In this document: piece by piece, positions 6,096 to 6,099 of the stretch
Position numbering within the stretch: position 1 is the stretch's first letter
Layout: each line of letters begins with the position of its first letter
Origin: an uncultured Gammaproteobacteria bacterium
GTDB taxonomy: Bacteria; Pseudomonadota; Gammaproteobacteria; GCA-001735895
DNA: 6,099 nucleotides
NCBI GenBank assembly: GCA_945787265.1
Contig: CALZHS010000115.1
Location: 1-6,099, forward strand
Reading direction: 5' to 3'
Notes under the pieces: generated by a model
The model's input: only the letters and a program-made list of their open reading frames with translations
The model's database searches: none
Told to the model about the DNA's origin: nothing
Program-made: the position numbers and the translations under genes

Positions 6096-6099
6096 AGTA

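Overview
The window reads as a piece of chromosome from a gammaproteobacterium-like organism, with roughly 60% G+C in the stretches I counted by hand. The main support is the glmU-glmS gene order, a GlmS that aligns almost end to end with the E. coli enzyme, and ordinary proteobacterial lipoprotein signals. I cannot name a genus. There are no tRNA or rRNA genes, insertion sequences or CRISPR arrays.

Left edge (1-384): one uninterrupted reading frame that enters from outside the window. Its first part is unmistakably a piece of the MutL mismatch-repair protein, and its last ~50 codons are unmistakably the C-terminus of GlmU. The join lies at about position 215-235. The GlmU tail is what belongs here, because it sits 3 bases before glmS. 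The MutL piece is out of place, and an assembly chimera is the simplest explanation.

Centre left, + strand (388-2506): a complete glmS (glucosamine-6-phosphate synthase), followed by a small lipoprotein with a Kazal-type protease-inhibitor fold. The lipoprotein overlaps the end of glmS at its start and the end of the copper ATPase at its tail. GlmU and GlmS together feed UDP-GlcNAc synthesis for peptidoglycan and LPS.

Centre right, - strand (2480-4912, promoter to 4977): a complete P1B-type Cu(+)-exporting ATPase. It carries a YHS domain and two tandem CPM/CGM metal-binding repeats instead of the usual HMA domain. Upstream is a promoter with a perfect TATAAT, a 19-bp spacer and a near-perfect 19-bp dyad filling that spacer, which is the geometry of MerR/CueR-type activation. 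This promoter also argues that translation starts at ATG 4912 and not at the upstream GTG 4975.

Right edge, - strand (5060-6099): a small, very hydrophobic membrane protein that may be cut by the window edge, then 14 bases later a 223-residue lipoprotein with VWA (MIDAS-like) motifs, then a strong rho-independent terminator. The two genes look like the end of one operon of unknown function. They are the part of the window most likely to hold something undescribed.
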